Below, piece after piece: positions 32,976-45,130 of a stretch of 64,000 nucleotides of DNA. A program made the translations under genes and the position numbers. Source of the stretch: Nematopogon swammerdamellus (Eukaryota; Arthropoda; Insecta; Lepidoptera; Adelidae); the NCBI GenBank assembly GCA_946902875.1, contig OX336345.1, positions 18,755,395 through 18,819,394 of the forward strand, written 5' to 3'. The notes beneath the pieces are model-generated. The model worked only from the letters and a program-made list of their open reading frames with translations, ran no database searches and was not told the origin of the DNA. How positions within the stretch are numbered: the stretch's first letter is position 1; the number at the start of each line of letters is the position of its first letter.

Positions 32976-33125
32976 ATTCTAGTGGAATACGACGGTGTGG
33001 ACTGGCAGCGTCGCGAGTGGGTGCACGTCCACGCTAGACGAGCTTTTAGAGTGTTTTTAGTGGAAAGGACACTAACATGGTGCCCGAGGCCTTCTCATGG
33101 AGAAGACGTAAAATGGCCAGCTTTG
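32976..33125 (+). CDS. Kdm3: KDM3/JMJD1-like demethylase, internal exon A
   Basis: Acceptor TTTACAG at 32969-32975, donor GTGAGT at 33126; 150 bp, phase 0 at both ends, 50 codons. It encodes ILVEYDGVDWQRREWVHVHA, then RRAFRVFLVERTLTWCPRPS and HGEDVKWPAL. The pattern VE(F/Y)DG-W--(R/H)-WV-V, LVE-TL-W and WPAL is the conserved N-terminal block of KDM3A/B/C proteins. These are nuclear Fe(II)/2-oxoglutarate H3K9me1/2 demethylases; the block lies far upstream of the zinc finger and JmjC domain, so no catalytic residue is here. A preceding exon with the start codon is not identified in the window. Confidence 0.88.
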
Positions 33126-33634
33126 GTGAGTTTCTACAAAATTAAGAAAATTATTATTAATAAACATGGTATCTTGTTACGACATAATATGCAAAACACA
33201 AAAATTTGGCAAATAAGTTAACGATTTGTTTGCCCACAGTCCGATAGATGGCGTTAGCTGTATAGGTTTTGCATTACTCTACTCTTTGGGTTTTGCTCTC
33301 GTTTTTCTCAAGGCTATTTATTGTGACTAGCCAAAACCACAGAATAGAAAAGAGTACTGACGTGGCCAAAACCACGTACCTAATCTGTAAAATTATTGCA
33401 ATATTCCGCACTATTTACGAAGTAGCACTTTGGAAAGAGTAGGAACGATAGTTATGCCGAATTACCATATTTTAGTATAAAATTCTTATTAAATTTCAAT
33501 GCAGATTCTAACCATTAGGTAGGTACTTGAAATACATAGTTCCAAATACTTTTTGAGCATGGTTTGAAGCAAAGACATTAAACCCATTCTCTTTGGTTTG
33601 AAGGTATGACGGGAGGAGGGGTTGGTTACATCCA
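33126..33634. other. Intron A-B, 5' part
   Basis: Intron spans 33126-36336. This part has a GATAGATGGCG motif (33241) and no recognised repeat. Confidence 0.6.
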
Positions 33635-33830
33635 CCTACTAGGTACATCCGTGATGTCAGCCCATAACACCTTGGTGAACCAGGTGCCGTGCCAACCAAC
33701 CAAGGTCGCGCCGGATACACTGAACTGGACGGAAAAACTATTTACATAGTAATTTTATCCGACCTTTCATTCAGTGCGGTGGTACCAATCCGGGCCGATT
33801 AAACCCTACTGCCTAGTGATGGTCTACAAG
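33635..33830 (-). mobile_element. SINE-like family A copy
   Basis: ACATCCGTGATGTCAGCCCA, ACTGAACTGGACGGAAAAAC, GGTGGTACCAATCCGGGCCG in antisense; both ends truncated. Confidence 0.7.
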
Positions 33831-34839
33831 TAAAGGTTAATTTAATGGGCAATTGAATAACAACCGACCTGTGAATATTGTTGGTATTTGGCTTACCATG
33901 TACCGACCTGTGAATGTTTCGCATCCACTGAAATTGGCGGTCACGAGCTTCCAGGAAAAATATACGAAGGTGTGGTTAGGGTACGTATGGAGCTAGTAAC
34001 ATTTGTGAACTATTTATATAGTACCTACTAGCTGAGACCACCGCGCGCGCCGCTCGCGTGGTTTTTTTTTTTGACAATGCTAGTTTGTTCTAAGACCGAG
34101 AGACTGCATTCACTTCTATCTGGCCGTCCCTACTGTTAAGCTCATATTCATTTATATTTATTTATTGTTATCAATATTTATTTATGAAAACCAACATGGT
34201 TGGCACAAGACTCAAGAGACCGAGCCAAAATCAGCTCTCCTCGCGAAACCACGCTCAGTTAGGTGCCATGCTCGGTGCCATGCCAGCAGATTTGCAGACG
34301 GTTGCTAGGCTATATAGCCTGTTAATACGACGACGTGGCATAAAATCGGTCACATAGTATCCTCGATAGTATCGGTATGTTTCCTTCCTAGTTCTGTCAC
34401 AGATTACTTAATAGTTACTTCGTAACAGATAAATCACTCCATAGAAAATGTTCCTACCTTCGGGCTTTAATAGCCTACTGTTTCACATCGCCAATCGCTG
34501 CGTGCGAAAATGTACCTTAACGATCGAGTGTAAAGTGTTTATTGCTTTGCAGCTGCGCGCAGTTGCGTGGGCGAGCGTCTATGTATACTTCGCGCGCCTG
34601 ACGAATTTGTACTGAAAAAGACCGCCGGCGGCCCGTCGGGCGATAGGTAGTTAGCGCGCGCAAGTACATAGAGTGCGTGAGGCCTGGTTCTGTGCAGGAA
34701 AGATTTGTAGAACCGATTGGTTTCATTACATCCGTTACATACATTGTTGTTTTCCCTACTATAAATACATACATACATACTACACGCTGTATCCCGATAA
34801 TCGGGGCAAGCAGGGTAATCGAGGTTGTGCTGCAAGACT
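33831..34839. other. Intronic unassigned sequence
   Basis: CTAGCTGAGACCACCGCGCG at about 34029 is a decayed Helitron-type end. 34775-34830 holds an antisense family B end (CGCTGTATCCCGATAATCGG). 34550-34660 is GC-rich. Confidence 0.45.
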
Positions 34840-35079
34840 TCCCTTCTTACCTTACTAGGTGGTAGGGTTTATTCCGGCCGGGTTGGTACCATCGCACTGA
34901 ACGAAACGTCGACCGAAACGGCTATGTAAATAGTTCGTGTTTTCCGTCCAGTACAGTGCATAGCCGACATGAAATTAAAGGAAGCACTGACATGGCATCT
35001 AGTTCACCCGGTGTTATGGGCTGACATCACGGATGTTGTAGGTGATGTAGCCAACCGTGTCAGTATCCATAAAAAAAAA
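34840..35079 (+). mobile_element. SINE-like family A, sense copy with poly(A)
   Basis: CTTACTAGGTGGTAGGGTTT, GTTGGTACCATCGCACTGAA, TTCGTGTTTTCCGTCCAG, GTTATGGGCTGACATCACGG, then TATCCATAAAAAAAAAG. The A-run fixes the family's orientation. Confidence 0.8.
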
Positions 35080-35134
35080 GAACTCTAGTAAATTACAGCA
35101 CAACACCGAACACCACATTTAGCAAATTATTAGG

Positions 35135-35295
35135 ACAAGCTCTCCCCATGCATGTCGTAAAAGGCGACTAAGGGATAAGGACGAGATGCCTTGCTAAAGG
35201 GCGACAGGCTACCCACCTCTCACCATGGCACGGTACTTCCGCCAAGTCAGGCAGTAGGTTTGTCTTTGTGCCTCACTTGCTGCTTGAGAATTATC
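35135..35295 (+). mobile_element. SINE-like family B fragment, with inverted piece before it
   Basis: CTCTCCCCATGCATGTCGTA to CTCACTTGCTGCTTGAGAA in sense. It is directly preceded (35089-35134) by an antisense piece, TAAATTACAGCACAACACCG ... GGACAAG, an internal inversion typical of twin-primed retroposition. Confidence 0.65.
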
Positions 35296-35338
35296 CTGCC
35301 CCTAATATAAATGTACGGTAATATGCTGTCTATCTCTC

Positions 35339-35469
35339 ATCAGTAGAGTACGCGGCGCGTAACTTGGCCGCTGTGCGAGCGGGACAGCGTTATACCAGCG
35401 ATCGCATGCGTATAACGTCGTCCCTCTCGCACAGAGGCCAAGTTACGTGCCGCGCGCTATACTACTGAT
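35339..35469. mobile_element. Foldback MITE
   Basis: ATCAGTAGAGTACGCGGCGC, GTAACTTGGCC, CTGTGCGAG against the inverted CTCGCACAG, GGCCAAGTTACGTGCCGCGC ... CTACTGAT. Imperfect 50-bp arms. Confidence 0.65.
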
Positions 35470-36336
35470 CATAATATTATGTTAGTGTTAGTCTATTATA
35501 TACCTACTTATTATAGTATTTATGTAGTATTCGTTTGCAGTTTATCATATTGCTTTATTGCGTAATACATTGGCACAAACTATTCTTGTTCGCCTGCATT
35601 ACTTCTTCCACATCCGAAAGATTAGTTAGAATAGAATGCCTCGCGGCATTAATATCGCCTATTGTGCTTAATTTGTATAAATTGGTGTTCAATAAAGAAT
35701 GTATACATACATACATACATAGACATCTTCAACACAAAATTAGGTAGGTACCTAGCTTTAAGAAGCATTGTTTAACTTTGTGCATACAAATTAATTTGTT
35801 CCAGGTGCTTAAAATTTAATTAATTACCTTTTTTTGCATATATTTCACTTCTTTTTTTTTTTAAATTATGTACTAGTGTTGAAAACACATTTTGTAGTTT
35901 TGCCTAATTGTGGAAACTTTACTGGTTTATGTTCTTACTACTTATATGTTTATTTGATTTAAAGTTGAAAATCAATAAGTATAAAATACTTAGGTTGATA
36001 GGCAAATGAAATAAAAGTAGAGAACTATTTAAAATAAAACATTAGCCAATTTTTTAGGGGTGACCCAGGGGACAATTTTGTCCCCAGTTTTGTATGAAAA
36101 AAAGGGGTTGTCCTCAGGGTAACCAATATATTTTTTTAAATTACTCAAATTTCTTTGTGCAGCTTCTTTCTTATTAATCAATTACGTATCTGAGAGTTGC
36201 TGTAACTATTATAAGGTGAATTTATCAAGATAATATCCTGTTTTCAGACAGATACCAAAAACAAGAAAAGGTTGATTCACCCAAATAATGAATAATGAAT
36301 AATGAATGTGTGTGGTGGGTGTGCCGGTGTGTGCAG
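35470..36336. other. Intron A-B, 3' part
   Basis: AT-rich. ACATACATACATAC run near 35703. Ends with the acceptor GTGTGTGCAG for exon B. No other feature. Confidence 0.55.
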
Positions 36337-36450
36337 ACGTTCGTGCCGCTGGTGAGCGAGCTGACGCTGCCGCCGGACGCGCAGCCCGCCGAGTACCTGC
36401 TCGACTGCGAGCTGCACTTCCTCGACTACTGCCGCGTGCAGCCCTTCCAG
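36337..36450 (+). CDS. Kdm3: KDM3/JMJD1-like demethylase, exon B (first unit of array)
   Basis: Acceptor GTGTGCAG ends at 36336, donor GTATCT at 36451; 114 bp, 38 codons, phase 0/0. It encodes TFVPLVSELTLPPDAQPAEY, then LLDCELHFLDYCRVQPFQ. It continues exon A exactly as KDM3 family members do (WPAL-TF-PLV ... EYLLD-EL-FL ... FQ). Codons are strongly GC3-biased compared with the AT-rich introns, as is exon C. This exon and 72 bp of its downstream intron are repeated eight more times. Unit 1 is the only one with an acceptor, so it is the copy expected to be spliced. Because the exon length is divisible by three, skipping it would keep frame. Confidence 0.85.
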
Positions 36451-38010
36451 GTATCTACACCAGTACCTACCTACATGTTGTATGTAACACGTAGGCTCTC
36501 TCGCATGCTCAATATAGATAATACGTTCGTGCCGCTGGTGAGCGAGCTGACGCTGCCGCCGGACGCGCAGCCCGCCGAGTACCTGCTCGACTGCGAGCTG
36601 CACTTCCTCGACTACTGCCGCGTGCAGCCCTTCCAGGTATCTACACCAGTACCTACCTACATGTTGTATGTAACACGTAGGCTCTCTCGCATGCTCAATA
36701 TAGATAATACGTTCGTGCCGCTGGTGAGCGAGCTGACGCTGCCGCCGGACGCGCAGCCCGCCGAGTACCTGCTCGACTGCGAGCTGCACTTCCTCGACTA
36801 CTGCCGCGTGCAGCCCTTCCAGGTATCTACACCAGTACCTACCTACATGTTGTATGTAACACGTAGGCTCTCTCGCATGCTCAATATAGATAATACGTTC
36901 GTGCCGCTGGTGAGCGAGCTGACGCTGCCGCCGGACGCGCAGCCCGCCGAGTACCTGCTCGACTGCGAGCTGCACTTCCTCGACTACTGCCGCGTGCATC
37001 CCTTCCAGGTATCTACACCAGTACCTACCTACATGTTGTATGTAACACGTAGGCTCTCTCGCATGCTCAATATAGATAATACGTTCGTGCCGCTGGTGAG
37101 CGAGCTGACGCTGCCGCCGGACGCGCAGCCCGCCGAGTACCTGCTCGACTGCGAGCTGCACTTCCTCGACTACTGCCGCGTGCAGCCCTTCCAGGTATCT
37201 ACACCAGTACCTACCTACATGTTGTATGTAACACGTAGGCTCTCTCGCATGCTCAATATAGATAATACGTTCGTGCCGCTGGTGAGCGAGTTGACGCTGC
37301 CGCCGGACGCGCAGCCCGCCGAGTACCTGCTCGACTGCGAGCTGCACTTCCTCGGCTACTGCCGCGTGCAGCCCTTCCAGGTATCTACACCAGTACCTAC
37401 CTACATGTTGTATGTAACACGTAGGCTCTCTCGCATGCTCAATATAGATAATACGTTCGTGCCGCTGGTGAGCGAGCTGACGCTGCCGCCGGACGCGCAG
37501 CCCGCCGAGTACCTGCTCGACTGCGAGCTGCACTTCCTCGGCTACTGCCGCGTGCAGCCCTTCCAGGTATCTACACCAGTACCTACCTACATGTTGTATG
37601 TAACACGTAGGGTCTCTCGCATGCTCAATATAGATAATACGTTCGTGCCGCTGGTGAGCGAGCTGACGCTGCCGCCGGACGCGCAGCCCGCCGAGTACCT
37701 GCTCGACTGCGAGCTGCACTTCCTCGACTACTGCCGCGTGCAGCCCTTCCAGGTATCTACACCAGTACCTACCTACATGTTGTATGTAACACGTAGGCTC
37801 TCTCGCATGCTCAATATAGATAATACGTTCGTGCCGCTGGTGAGCGAGCTGACGCTGCCGCCGGACGCGCAGCCCGCCGAGTACCTGCTCGACTGCGAGC
37901 TGCACTTCCTCGACTACTGCCGCGTGCAGCCCTTCCAGGTATCTACACCAGTACCTACCTACATGTTGTATGTAACACTTAGGCTCTCTCGCATGCTCAA
38001 TATAGATAAT
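36337..38010 (+). repeat. Nine-unit in-frame tandem array of KDM3 exon B plus donor
   Basis: Units of 186 bp start at 36337, 36523, 36709, 36895, 37081, 37267, 37453, 37639 and 37825. Each has the 114-bp exon, the GTATCT donor and 72 bp of intron ending ATATAGATAAT. 186 bp is 62 codons and the intron part has no stop, so the array is one open frame. Differences are rare: unit 4 CAG to CAT (36999); units 6 and 7 GAC to GGC; unit 6 CTG to TTG; unit 7 GTAGGG for GTAGGC; unit 9 CACTTA for CACGTA. Units 2-9 are preceded by AGATAAT, not an acceptor. Confidence 0.95.
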
Positions 38011-38028
38011 TACGTCTTCTTCTTATTC

Positions 38029-38071
38029 TGCTTCGCAAATATCCTCTTAACGCCATCTATAAGGCACTGGC
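38029..38071 (-). repeat. Inverted copy of the 43-bp segment at 32857-32899
   Basis: Lies 19 bp after the last array unit; carries CGCCATCTATAAGGCACTGG. Two mismatches to its partner upstream of exon A. Confidence 0.75.
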
Positions 38072-40604
38072 GAACCACGACTCTTAAAAAGCTTGAAATA
38101 AAATTAAATAAGTAAATTACAAATTTTCAAAACTGTCGACACATTAACAACCATTAGAAAGTAAAAAATAATAAATTCCCGTTTAGTTACTTATTAGATC
38201 CCCCGACGCCTTAGGTGACTTTTTTTACTTTTTAAGGGTTGTGAATGTGTCGGGCGTTTTTTTTATTTCTAATTTTACTTAGGCGACGAGTGAAAATATT
38301 ATAATACATTTCCATTTTACAGCTGAGATTATTAGGAAACGGACCGATGATCTACGAATCGGCTGACCTGATCTTAATCATCCTTAGCTAAGAACCAACC
38401 CGGTTAAACCAGCTTTCTAATAAAAAACACCGCATCCAAATCGTTCCATCCGTTTGGGAGCTACGATGCCACAGACAGACGCATGCGTCAAACTAATAAG
38501 ACCCCTCCTTTTGCGCCGGGCGGGGTTTAAAAATAGTTTATCGATCGATCTCGCCATGAATCTCGCCATCCAATCTTAACCTATTCCTGCTATTTCGTCG
38601 AGTATTTCGTCTTTTGACGTGAATTCGATGAACGTCTTACGCTTCACAACAAGAGAGGCATTTCAGAAAGTTGGCCAGTATGTACATTATTATTATTATT
38701 ATATTTTCGACGGCTTAGTGCTGCCAAACTATACAACCTACAAATTCGGTGACTACGTATAAACGTGTACTTGACCTCCCCCACACCACCCATGACGTCA
38801 CCACCATCTGCCCAAGTGTGCTTTCGTGCTCAGCACAACTTGTATAGCGTCAAAAGTACTCGTCCGATTTTCACCAAATACAGATTCAGGTCTAACATAC
38901 ATTTTGGCCAAAAAATATTATAATTTTTCTAACACGAAAGCACACGGGGAAAGTTCATCGAATTGACGAAACCAAACTAACCCGGGGCGGCGGTAGTAGG
39001 TCGCCTACCTCCTAGCGAGATTTATTTTAAATTATATTTTTCCAAATATCTACCCACCCACGCTCTCGTACTACATTAATATGACCAATATAACAAACAA
39101 ACCCAATTAAGTAATAAACACTCGTCTCCAAGTTGCGTCCATTACGCAGTCATCATCTAAACCTTGTAACTTCAAAAGTCAACCGATCCACAATTTCCGC
39201 TCTAACTAACACAACATCGACCCACTTTACCGCGGCCGGACGACTCGCGTGTTTATCAAAACTTTCTTCCACAGATACCCACCTCTAGCGGCAGGGTCGC
39301 GCGCGGGGGGAACGGGGAATACCTCCCTGGACCCCCCCTCGCGTGCTAGTGTGTGTTCCGTCCGCGCCCCCCCCCCCCCCTCCCCCGTTCCCCGGACAGA
39401 GGGGGAAGCGAGATCAAGGACGGTGTCTGGAAAACAAGGGGGGAGGAATTTCCCGGGGGAGCAGAGGGGATGTTTTGATACTTACCGAGCGCTTATTGAT
39501 TTTCCCGTTCCACGCTCCACCCCCCCCCCCCCCCCCCCCCCCACACCCTCCCACCCCACGGTCGCGCCCGCTTCGCCCGGGTTCGTTCGTGAATATCGTA
39601 CTTACGTGCGGCCAGGTAGATGGCGCTACCAGCGGTACCGACATGCGAGAGACCAGTTGTAGGGGTCACCTGGTTGGTAGGCGAGAAGAGGGCGCCCCAC
39701 TTGAGAAAAAAATATTTATTGGATTGTGATGACGTTATTCCGAGACTCCTTTGTGATGTTCGCGAAGGTTGAAAGGTCGGCCTTTGTATGTCGCTCATAG
39801 CGCGGCGTGTGCGAAGTAAATAAGACCACACACGCACGCACACGTCATAAGATTGTCTGTTTACTTTGCTTATAATATAACCTTTGTGTGTTCAATTTGG
39901 TTTTATCAATCATCAAAGACAAAGACCAATCATTTATTGAAAATTCGTAGAGTAGTTGAACACTGATCGGCTGCCTGGGTTGTGGACGAGTGCTACTAAA
40001 AAATCCCCGTGTAGGCATGCAACAGCACTCATCCCAACAACCAAATTGGTGCTAACGGCAGGTTTTTTTTAGTTTAGATCTTAAAGTGGTATATAGAATC
40101 ACATGATAAATAAATATAATTAATGATGCGATATGAATGTAATTAATTAGTTATGCGATAGCGACATGTGGTGGTTTGTGACAGAAACCAGTAGTCCATA
40201 CAATTTCATAGTAAAAATGTTTTCACTTTGTCATGAACTGCTGCATGTCACAAATCAGCACATGCGTGTCTAGGCAGTGGCAAACATTTTTGTATAGACC
40301 AAGTGGACATTGAAAAAATTTCCAGTGAAGTTTCTTGTCAGTTCTTCTTCGCTGTGATAATCGAACTGGCGGAATGTTACAATGTAAATATGACAAATCT
40401 GAGCGCAGTGTACTGCCAATAGATGCTAAATAAACAATAAACAATAAAAATAAACAATTGGATTAATATAACTTAAGGTTTTAAGCTTCACTACTGAAGA
40501 GCTCGTGTCCCACCCTTATAGCACTTACTAACGCTATTGTAAAGTCACTAAAGAACCCTCGAAAGAACCTTAGCCTGTATAAGAATGGGCCTCCATTAAA
40601 CAGC
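38072..40604. other. Large intron B-C, first stretch
   Basis: No exon recognised. Poly-C tracts at about 39367-39380 and 39522-39541 create proline/glycine-rich open frames on both strands (39249-39843). GTAGATGGCGCTACC near 39616. Confidence 0.5.
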
Positions 40605-40728
40605 TCTTACCGTAATGCTAGTTGGGATACCACTCATGCATCGCTCCACCTCTGGACATAGGCCTCTCTCAAGGCGCGCCACCAGACGCGGTCTTGCGCT
40701 CTTCTCATTCAACCACTCCCGGCTACCT
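40605..40728 (-). pseudogene. LINE (RTE-type) C-terminal tail
   Basis: The antisense reads LVARLERGLCPEVERCM after AARPRLV-like codons. It corresponds to the WRALERGLCPEVE terminus of RTE-type polyproteins; frame-damaged. Confidence 0.55.
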
Positions 40729-40732
40729 TTTT

Positions 40733-41319
40733 AACCGACTTCAAAAAAGGAGGTTATCAATTCGACACGTATGTGTGTAATATCGTTGGAATTGCACAAT
40801 ATTCGTATTATGTTAGTCTATGTGGGCCTCTAAACAGGTGTGCCAAATTTCATAAGTGTATGTATGTATGTTTGTCCACGCATTTCTCCGAAACTATTGA
40901 TCGGTTGTGACATAGCCGACTATCATTGTCTCCCTCAGACAATGACAGTCGGCTCTGCTTGTGACCATTCTTCACAAATTTGGCTTACATTTACTTCGAC
41001 TTAGGGAACAGTGCAAGTTTCGTCAAAACCGGTTCAGTAGTTTTCAAGATATTGTCTGTTAAGTGTGTCACATGGGCGAATAATTCTATACACGACAACG
41101 GCAACCGACTACACTACAACCAATTTCTGTGATTCTTTTTTGTGTGATATTACTAAAAAGAGTGAAATAAAAAACTGTTTTAAATAAAACATTGAACCGA
41201 CTTCAAAAACCACTAGGTACTTAGAACTAAAAATTATTAAATTATTTATTTATTTTTTTACAACCAAAAATAATAATTTTTAGTTCTAAGTAGATAGTTG
41301 TTTTTTTTTAAGTCGGTGT
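40733..41319. repeat. AACCGACTT-type element
   Basis: AACCGACTTCAAAAAAGGAG at the left, TTTTAAGTCGGTG at the right. Internal second AACCGACTTCAAAAACCAC (41196) and a 25-bp-arm hairpin TTAGAACTAAAAATTATTA / AATAATTTTTAGTTCTAA (about 41220-41301). Also carries a GTTTCGTCAAAACCGGTTCA module. Confidence 0.55.
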
Positions 41320-41850
41320 TTCAGATCTTGTTTAATTTGTCTATTGTAGGTAATTTTCATTAGATACTAGTACTTTTAATTTTTTTTTATGACACTTTCG
41401 TTTCAGTAATAGCACAGATAAAGGAATAGTTATTAAACTAAATAACAAAGTATAACTTTTATACACTTAAAATTAAATTAAATCTAATTAAAATAAATTA
41501 ACATCTATTCTGTGCTTAAGCCTTCACCGAAGCAACAGAATTTCTAAACTAGATAACATAATTTAATCAATACACACTCTTACCTGTCTGATAGATAATT
41601 AATTATAGAGATATACCGATGTGTAAAAAACTAAGCTGAGCCACCGAGCTAAGCTACAACAAGCAGCGCGTTTGTAACGTGTTTTTTCCCGCTCGACACA
41701 CGCTGTCGCGAGGTCACAGGTACGTTTTGTTACCTTGAATTTAAATTACTTTCGTGTAATTCCATTAGGGCGAATCTCGTTAATAAGAGTTTTCTTTGTG
41801 TATTTGGGCTACGGACGGATCACAGGGAGGTATTGGCTTGCCGCTACCTT
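41320..41850. other. Intronic AT-rich sequence
   Basis: No exon or recognised repeat. Confidence 0.45.
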
Positions 41851-41863
41851 ACTAGCTAAGGAT

Positions 41864-42180
41864 ACACACCACACGCCGTATCCCGACAGTCGGGGTAAAC
41901 AGAGTAATCGGTGTTGTGCTGCAAGTACTCTTGTAAATTACAGCACAACTCCGACCACCACGTTTAGCAAAGTATTCGGACAAGATAACTATCAAGCAGC
42001 AGTAAGGCACGAAGGCCCACCTGCTGCATAACTAGGTGGAAAGACCGCGCCAAGGTGAGAGGTGGCTAGCCTGTCGCCCTTATGCACGGCATCTTGTCCT
42101 TATCCCTTAGTCGCCTTTTACGACATGCACGGGGAGAGATGCAGTGGGACTATGCTTATTAAGTACCGACCCCACACAGT
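41864..42180 (-). mobile_element. SINE-like family B copy with target duplication
   Basis: Antisense of 25393-25731. Flanks ACTAGCTAAGGAT (41851-41863) and ACTACTTAAGGAT (42181-42193) match at 11 of 13 bases, consistent with an aged target duplication. Confidence 0.8.
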
Positions 42181-42193
42181 ACTACTTAAGGAT

Positions 42194-45130
42194 CTAGCTA
42201 GCTATATCTAGCTAGGTATACCACATTTATATTTGAAACATTTTTGGGTGCGAAACTAAACTACCAAATATCACGATTTACTTTTTTTATGTTGCCCTAG
42301 CGTGGAAGGACCTACGGTAGAACTGATCGGCACCCTGATTACGAAGCACTACATAATATAAAACTGCAAAGATTTTTTTTGACCAAAACGACGTCTTTTT
42401 TAAATTAATCCAGGATGAAAATGTTGCTTTGTGGAAAATGGAAAAACTAGAAAAAATTAGTGTCTTTCTCTTTTTGCAACTTTCCTCGCATCGTCACATA
42501 TACCATTTGAAAGTTGTATGTATACGTCAGTTTTCATCTCCATTTTCACTACCTCCCCTAGTCCAACAGTTATATTTTGTCGGTCACAGTGACATTTCTG
42601 ATACATTTGATGTGAGATAACAGGAAGCTACATTGTAGCCTAAGGCACAGAATAGAAAATAGTACCAGAAGCGACACTCCACAAGGCCACATAAAGGAAT
42701 AGCTACTCTTGCTGAGACGCAATAAAGTGCAATTCAGCTCGCAAAGCGCTGCATGCCTAACTCGAATAATAACCTACATCACGCTTCTCTTTCTATCGCA
42801 TAACTCTATCTCTTTTGGCGCGATTCGTATCGTGTTGGGGTTGTCGTCTTGTGTGACGAATAAATTACTGTTAATAATTACTTAGCAGTTTTTTTTTTTG
42901 ACAAAACTCTGTGGCTTCTCGGAAGTATAATGATGATGACATGCTAATTTTATTGATTCATTTATTTAATTAGTTTCTTATTTTAATTGTTGTATATTAG
43001 ATAAGCGCAAAATGCCTATGAATCAGGAACTGCCTCTGCGAGACAGATTCTTCTATTGCATAGCCTCTCTTTGTAAATGCGTACATGAAATAATGAAATA
43101 AATAAATTATTTGATTTGACATATTATTATTATCATTTCTTTATTTTCACATTTTTACTAAGTATTTATATTTTTTACATATTTTATATTATACAAAAAC
43201 TTATAAAAATACACAAAATTATTATATTATTATTATCATAATTCGTTCATTACCGAGATAGTATTATTAGTATTAGTAGTCATTATTAATTCTTTATTAA
43301 CACATTTACAATATTTACATTAATTTCACATATACAAAGTATAAAAATACAAATATATACCTAAAATTAATCATTAAATTAAATTAGTCATTATTAGTAT
43401 TACGATGCTCCAATTGCTCCATTATTATTATATCGAAGAATAGGCACAGAATACTTCATAGGTAATGAATAGAATAGTTCGTTCCATCCAGGCGATCGAC
43501 TGTATGCGTGCGCTCGCAAGCGCGGGGCTGCCCGGACTGTTTTGTATTCTCCGAATATCGCGCGCTGTAGGTGATTATCGCGGTAGGTATGAAGGAGTGT
43601 CTGAGGCCTGCCTAAGGTAATGAAAACGGGTTTACAAGCTAATCACGACGACTACAAAACACCTTGTGGAAAACCTTGGGTGGGGTATGTGTCAGTAAAA
43701 CTTAAATCAGGCTTTTATTCCTTCTTTGTCTGTTCGTTTGCATATATTTCAGCAAATACTAGGCAAAGCAAACAGAGAGGTCTAGACGGACGTAGACTCA
43801 AAGCAGTGCGCACTGCTGACTTTCTCTCAGTGCTCTATTTCTGTCCGGGCGGGGGCTCGCACCGCACCCAGCCAATCGATACTCTCACACAACTCGGTCC
43901 ACACATTTGGCGCGAGGCACGAACGAAGCTTGCTCTACCGGTCTGGTACCGCCTCCGCCGCGGTACCTCTGCTTACTCCTGCACTCCTGGTACTTTTGTG
44001 CAATATATTATGTGTGTACCTATGTATTTTGCTATTAATTAGATTAGGAACCGCCCCGTCTGAATTTAGCGTTTCTAACATTGCTGCTCAGTCACAAGTC
44101 AATGTTGCCAGTTGCAGCAATCTCGCGTTACTTAACTATATTTAATTGTCTAATGTCTTTCAACCGCGCCCCCGCCACCTCAAAACTACTTCGCAACTTT
44201 TAAACGAGAAAACTTTGTTTTGAGTTTCCTCACTTTACTATTGGAGCGGGCTGTCACGGGGTCCCCCCCGGCGAGATAGTTGTGGAGTTCGGGGCCAGTC
44301 TGCGGCTGAGCAGGGATCGGGAGCCCCCCCGTCGTCGTCCGTCTTTGGCATGTGTCGACCCGTACGGCGGCGATAGCCCGGTTTGACCGCACGTTACGTT
44401 AATTTATGGAGATAATCGTAATTGTCGGCGAGTTGGGATGTTGAACGCTCTCAAACTTCGTGGGGTTTAACGGTAACGATGACGTAAAACGTAAAGATGT
44501 CCGCTTCGGACAAATAAACGTGCTCCGCGTTGACAAAAGAAAGGGCTATCTGTCCTGTATAGAACGAAAGCAGCCTTGAATTAGAGAAAATAACATCCTC
44601 GCTAGAAAGCACGTCCATTGTTCCCTCCGCCTCCTCCCGGTGACGAACGCATTGTTCCGATGCGGACAAAGGAATAAAGGAGCCGATTTATGTTCTTGTA
44701 TATTTACGGCGGTTTTGTCTTTTTAGTGCTCACGTTGCGATTGCCAGGGACGACGGCGGGAGACTCGGTGCATTCTAGGTTGTGTAGGTTTCGTCCACTT
44801 TGGCTGTAATACTTTTTATTCACCTGTCTGTTGGTAAAAGGTGGAAATACGACATTTTGCGAGACATTTTGAGAGTTTAGACATCAAATCAAACCATTAT
44901 ATAATATAAGGGTTTTTTTACATACAATACATAGAATAGGTAGGTACATCTTAAATTAGGGTTCCACTTATTTTTGTAGGTATATAGTTTCTAGTGGTGC
45001 CCTGTTTCCCATTTTAGGATTCCCTGTGCTATGGGAAACAGGGTCCATCGTTCGGTATCGAGAGAAAACAATCTTAGAGAAAGACAATAATAGCTACCTA
45101 CCTAACTGCATGTTCTCAGCTTCTATTTTT
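42194..45130. other. Intronic sequence without recognised genes
   Basis: 43100-43420 is AT-rich, with two diverged blocks of TTTATTNNCACATTTNNA and ATACAAANNTATAAAAATAC. A 140-codon plus frame (43620-44042) and a 72-codon minus frame (44451-44669) have no recognisable motif. A G/C hairpin-like patch is at 44265-44345. Confidence 0.4.

Noticed and set aside
36277..37905. 542-codon open frame on the minus strand across the exon array
   Set aside because: It is the antisense of the GC-biased exon B repeat. A 186-bp period keeps any stop-free frame open, and the plus strand has the KDM3 match and splice sites.
39249..39843. Pro/Gly-rich frames on both strands
   Set aside because: Driven by poly-C tracts; no conserved motif or splice context.
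43620..44042. 140-codon plus frame
   Set aside because: No recognisable motif, no flanking splice or promoter evidence; kept as unassigned.
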